The translations under genes were made by a program, and so were the position numbers. The notes below the pieces were generated by a model. That model did no database searches. It was not told the DNA's origin and saw only the letters and a list, made by a program, of their open reading frames with translations. Below are positions 24,301-30,300 of a DNA stretch of 52,541 bases, piece after piece. The stretch covers positions 1-52,541 of the forward strand of contig JAFQCH010000011.1 of assembly GCA_017416485.1 (NCBI GenBank), in the 5' to 3' direction. Each line of letters opens with the position of its first letter. The stretch's first letter is position 1. Origin of the DNA: Clostridia bacterium (GTDB taxonomy: Bacteria > Bacillota > Clostridia > Oscillospirales > Acutalibacteraceae).

Positions 24301-27300
24301 GCCGAAGTCGTTCGGGTCATCACCGTCACCGTCAAGGTCGCCGCCTTTATCGAATACGATGTCGTAATAGGTCTTACCGCCGTCGCCCTGAATCTGCTGA
24401 TACTTGATGCCTTCGCCCATGGTGAAGAAGAAGCGATAGTCAGCACCAATAAAGATCCAACCGAGCAGATATGCTGCGGGCTGCAACAGATCAGTAATGA
24501 ACTGGAAGAATGCTTCCTGTTTTTCAGCAGGATCATCAAAATCGTCAATGCCGAAGTCATAAGTTACAACCTTAACTTCAACATCCTTCATAACGGGGTT
24601 GTCTTCACCGTCAAGAACGGCTTCGCCGGTTGCGTCATCCACAACAGGCTGTTTTTCAATAACGGTTTCTTCGGTTGCATATTCAGAACCTACAACAAAT
24701 TCGTATGTTCTGACACCTGCATCGTCAATGGCGGTTACGATGTGGTCAAAATACTTGTACCAACCGTATACAGGATTGCCGTTTTCGTCTTTTTCGCGGG
24801 TTTCAAGAATATCATCGCCAAGCTGATCGTCCGGAGATTTTGTATCGGACACAATGTCATCAGCAATGTTGGTATCAAAAATTGTGTCAACCAGCTGGAA
24901 TACAACGGGAGGAAGCAGGTTAAGAACTGTGCCGAGCAGGTCAACAATGGTGCCAGCCATTTCATCGGTGAACAGCATATCATTCAGCAGCCCGTTCAGA
25001 AGATCCGGAAGATTTTCATAGGTTTTGCCGTCGATTTCGATCAGACCTGCAACCATGTTGAGGATAGCATCAAAGCTGTCATAGATGCCGTCAGCCGTTT
25101 CGTAGGTCCAGTCGGTTACATAGGAGAGATAGTAGATGGAATGATACATGGAAAGATCCGTTGTATCAGCATACAGCCACTGCATCTGGGCTGCGGTGCC
25201 TTCCCACTTTTCATCTTCTCCGTCACCGTTCCAGTCAGCAACAAAGTCTTCTGCAAGATAGTCCCAGTTGGGTTCTCTGCTGTAGTCAAATTCAACTTCA
25301 GTGAACAGTGTGTCGAGTGCCGAGAACAGACCTTCGGAAGTGAAGCCGTCACCAAGTGAACCGTCACTGAACAGAAGTCTGTCAAGTGCAGTGCGGTTAG
25401 CATCGATGTGCAGAAGGTCAAGCAGGATCGAAACAAGCAGGGTTACAGAGTCGGGACCGTAGTAGTTCAGTCTGGTTGCAACGGGCATGGAATCAGTAGA
25501 TCTCAATACTGTGCCGGTAGCGTCTGTAACAGCATCATCTTTCTTGCCATTGTTGTCAATATCCGTCCAGGAATAGTTGGAAAGGGAAACATACGATTCA
25601 ATACCATAGTATTCCATTTCGCCGTCCTTGTCAGCATCGCGTTCAGCAGTCAGAGCGATACCTTCCAGGGCATAGTGGATGGGCGAGAACTTGAAGCCGA
25701 ACAGATTCTGCACAATCTGCAGAATAGCCTGAAGGGTCAGGTTTTCAACGTCAAGAATTGCTACAGCTGCAGGAGTGGTCGGGTTTTTATCTTTGTTAGC
25801 CTTGTAGTGCGCTCCACCGTAAGAATGCTGAGCCTTGTAGGCTTCGTAGACTTCAAGAGCAGCAACATACTGTTCATAATCTTCTGCAAGCCATTTATCA
25901 TAAGCTTCAGGTTCAGTTTCCTGATCGGGAGCATCTTCCAATGTGGGTACTGCAATTACTTCACAACCGCAATCGGGATCGGTCAGATTTTCATTGAGGT
26001 CATCATTATATTCAACCAGCAGATCAAACAGGAGATTCCGCAGCAGGGCATTCAGATCCAGGTCGAAAATGGGACGGATGATATCCACAAGCACAATTGC
26101 AAAGTGGATGAGGTTGAAGATTGCATTGGAAAGCAGGTTAGACTGCAGACCATAGAAGAGGTTGGGCAGAAGGTCAAAGATCTTCTGAACCATGTTCTTA
26201 CCGCCTTCATCATTGGTAAGAACCCAGTCGATCCATGTGAAGAGCTGCTCAGTCAGATAGGTAATACCGGCAACTGCACCAGCATTGGAATAGCCTGTTT
26301 CTTCGTCATATGTCGGGTCGGACGCATTGGAATTGGAACGGATATATTCCAGGTAACCATCTGCACTGAGTGCTGCTGTTTGGCCTGTCAGTTCGGTCAT
26401 TTCGTCAGAACAGATTTCAAGCAGTTCCCAAAGAGGAAGCAGCACCGAGTCGTAGGCATTGAAGCCGACCAGTGTGAATGCGCCGTCAAACAGAACAGCA
26501 TCTTCGCCCAAAAGAAGGAGGTTAAACAGAGGAGCAAGGTCTTCCATCATGTACATGGTGTACGCAACGAAAATCTCGCGGTCGTAAGTGTTGATAATGG
26601 CATCAGGATCAAAGTTGCCGTCGCCATTCCAATCAAACCATACCTCATATTCAAATCTGTTGTATGCACGTTCGATTTCTTCAGCTTCGGCCTGTGCTGC
26701 AGGCAAAGCCTTACGGATGATCTTAACGCGTTTGAACTGGTCTTCCCACTGCGAATCAGGAAGATAATAGTCGCCGTTAGCACCCTGATAGAATTTGTTA
26801 TCAGGAATGTAGAACTTGACTTCGTTACCATTGTCAATTGTTGTCCAGGTACCGTCATAAGTGTAGTAGGTACGGCCGATTACTTTGGTAACTTCCGTGC
26901 CGTCAGCATTCAGCATAGGATTGCCTTCTGCATCAGTTACTGTCATCGTATAGTCTTTTTCACCGACAGAGTTTGCGGGGATGGTGATCTCATTTGTGAG
27001 TTCATCGGTGCCGTAGCTGATGATAAGCTGATTGCCGCAGTTATGGCATCTGAAATTCTTGTAATTGGAAGTGTCTGCCTGATAGTCAAAATCGACATCA
27101 TAGTATTCAAGCAGATTGCCGGAAAGCGGATAATTGTTGCCACGGAGTTCGCCGTTTTCGTCACGAATACCGGCCTTCACAAGAGTTTCGGTGCCATCGG
27201 CATTTTCTTTGAAAACATCATTATCTACGCAGAAGATACATTCGTACTGCGGGACGATGTCATGTGCAACTTTGGTCAGATGGGTGGTGCCTTCGGTAAG

Positions 27301-30300
27301 TCCGTTTGCCACATCGAAGGGCTGGTAGTAACCGTCTTCTTCGAAGTATTCACCGTAGAACATATAACCGTAGGTTTCGAACCATCTGTTAACATTGATA
27401 CCGAAGTTGTCTTTGAAAATATTAAGAACAGGTGCAGGCAGGGAGCCCAAGACCGAACCAAGGGTATAAGCCATCAATTCCACAACATTCCATGCGCCGT
27501 CAGAAGAGAACAACTGTTCAATCATATTGCGCAGGTAGTTTGCAGAGGAACCGCCGCCGACAACATGGAAATCTTTGTAAGCCTGAGAATCTTCATCGGT
27601 AAGCACAAGGCCGAGGATGGCATCCACGAGACCGATTGCATTGTTGTAGAAGAATTCAGCCTTGTCAAGAGTCCAGTTGTTTTCATTGTCAAGGTAAACA
27701 AATTCAGCAGCAGAAATATCCTGTACTGTCTTGAAGAAGATAGAATTTTCGGTGGGATAGAACCAGTCCCAATTGGTCAGAGCATAGGGAGAAGTGCCGT
27801 CCTTATACTCACCGATGCCGGCCAGATCTCGATCGTTGGAGTTGGTCTTATTGGTGGTATTCGGGCAGAAAAGTTCTACCAATGCAGCAATAACCTGAGC
27901 AGGATTCAGGGTGGTGAGCAACTTCTTAAGGTCAAGGCCGATCATATCAACCTTGATGGAACCAAGATCCAGCCCAAGAAGGTTTTCCAGGTTTGCGCCG
28001 CCGTTTGCGGAGGCAAAGTTAAGTACAAACTGAATCAGATAATAGAATACGTCTGCGATATCGGCATCAACAGCATAATACATGCCGGGATCGCCGCCGA
28101 GAGGATTAAATGTTCTTGCAGGGCTGTAATGTTCTCCAAAAGTACCCAGCGTTGCAATTTCAAGTTCATTAATTTCGGGAAGAAGGCTTGCAATTTCCGG
28201 ATCAAGGAAAGCCCTGAGTATGCCATCAAGATCATTCAATGGAGCGCCGATCAATTCTTCGAGGTTAAGCATCCCGCCGAGGTCGATTTCGATATCATTG
28301 AATTCGATAAAGCCCCAGATGATGCCCTGGAAAATAGAAGCAAAGTCACCCAATGCACCGGAATTGCTTGTATCAATAGCACCGTCCACATCATAAACAC
28401 TCAAATAGAGTTTCAGACGGGTGATGTGCGGCTGAATCCAGTCGGATGCCAGAATAAACATGATGTTGGGAAGCAGGTTAAGAACCGTATTCAACGGAGC
28501 CTGCGAAACCTTAACGATTGTTGCATACACGGGCATGAACAGACATTTAGCAAACTGATAGGAATCGGTGCCATTAGCGGAGTTACCGAAGGAGGAAGAG
28601 AACGGTTTTTCCGTCGTTACATTAAAATCGGATACATAATAGGGGGAAGAGATATAGTCGTTGAAGAACAGGGTTTCAAACAGAGACAGCCAAAGGTTGT
28701 TATAAAGGTCCAAACCCTTGATCGAAAGGGTACCTTCTTCAAGGAAGAGAGCCAATGGCTGATCGGTAGACAATGTAACACTATATTTGAGGTAAACTTC
28801 TGGCGCATGCGCATATGCGAGATTATTAACTGTCTTGGTGTATGTTAAATTGCAGAAAAGGCATTGCAACAGCGGAATAATACCGCTGAAAATATCACCG
28901 ATAACAGAAAGGAAAGCATTAAAGCGCTGTTCGGGATTGGTGATGTCATCCAGACCCCATTCAACACCAAGATAACCGAGTTCTTTGGAGGAAACGGAAC
29001 CGTCGCCATTCAAATCGATCACAGAACTGTTCCAATATCTGCCGCACTGATTCAAAAGTTTGATGAGTGTAGAATACTTTGTTTCATTTTTTGATGTCAG
29101 CGTCTCAGCCAGATGCAAGGGATACAGCGGAAGACCAATCTGTTTAAAAGCATCCGGCAAAGAAACAGGAGTATACCTGTCGTTCTTCGTTTCGCCGTCA
29201 AGGTAAAGATGAATCGTGGTTTGCAATTCAAGAGCGCCGTCTTTAATATCCAACGGAATTGTTTTGAGCTCCTCTTTCAACAGGCCTTCCAGAAGGTCTG
29301 TCAGCATCGGGAACAGAAGACCAACAATGGTGTTGATCATTTCATCGGAGAATACCAGATCGCCGATCAGATTCTGCAACCATGCAGTCAGGTTTGCAGC
29401 GCCGGAATCGGGAGCAATAAGATTGATAAAGTCAGAAGAAGTAAGGAAATCATCGAGTTTTTCCAGCATGTGCTCAACGCGGTGAACAGACAGAACATAG
29501 TCGTCTTCTTCCGCCGGGAGCGTGGAGCTGAAATTAGAGCCTTCACGGGCAATATCAGAATATGCCTGGGCATGACGGATGGTATAATAGCCATCGCCGC
29601 CGATGTTGTCACCGTTACCGTCGTCAAAGTCCAGTTTGCCCTTCAATGTAGCAACCAGGTCTTTACCATAGGCATCATAAGCCGCCTTGCAATCATCAAG
29701 CAGCGAATACATGGTTATCAGGTTGTTTTTGCGGGTATCAGTCAGCAGATTTGCCTGCGAACTGACAGGATATGCCGTGTAGCCGGAAGAAGCAAAGGAA
29801 ACATAATTGTTGCTGCTGCGGACATAGACATCCGCACCCGTATACCAATAATACAGAGCGTGATCAATGTCATCCAGCAATTCATTAAGGAGCCTTGCAG
29901 TTCTTGCGTTAACAGAGCGAATCTTGTCGGCTTTAACATCACCGTTCATGTTGGCAACATCAGCACCGAGAGTAACCGTCACGCCGCCAACCGTTACGTC
30001 ATAGCCGGCAACACCCAGCAAGTGCAACAGCTGGTTAAAGATAACCTGATAGATAGCATCGTCAATTTCTTTTACGGTTGCATCAACGGGATCCTGTTCG
30101 TAGGTTGCGCCGAAAATCTGATCAATTTCAGTCGGAGTCAGAGCTTCATACCCTGAAGTACCGTTGGCGGCAGCCGTTTTGCTTTCTTTCCAATCTTTGG
30201 CATAGGAAGCAGCAGTTCCGTAAGTGGAAAGAAGAACAATGAGGTCCTTGGTAAGCCAGGTTTCATTCTTGTTTGCTTCGAACCAGGCAAATGCCGCAGA

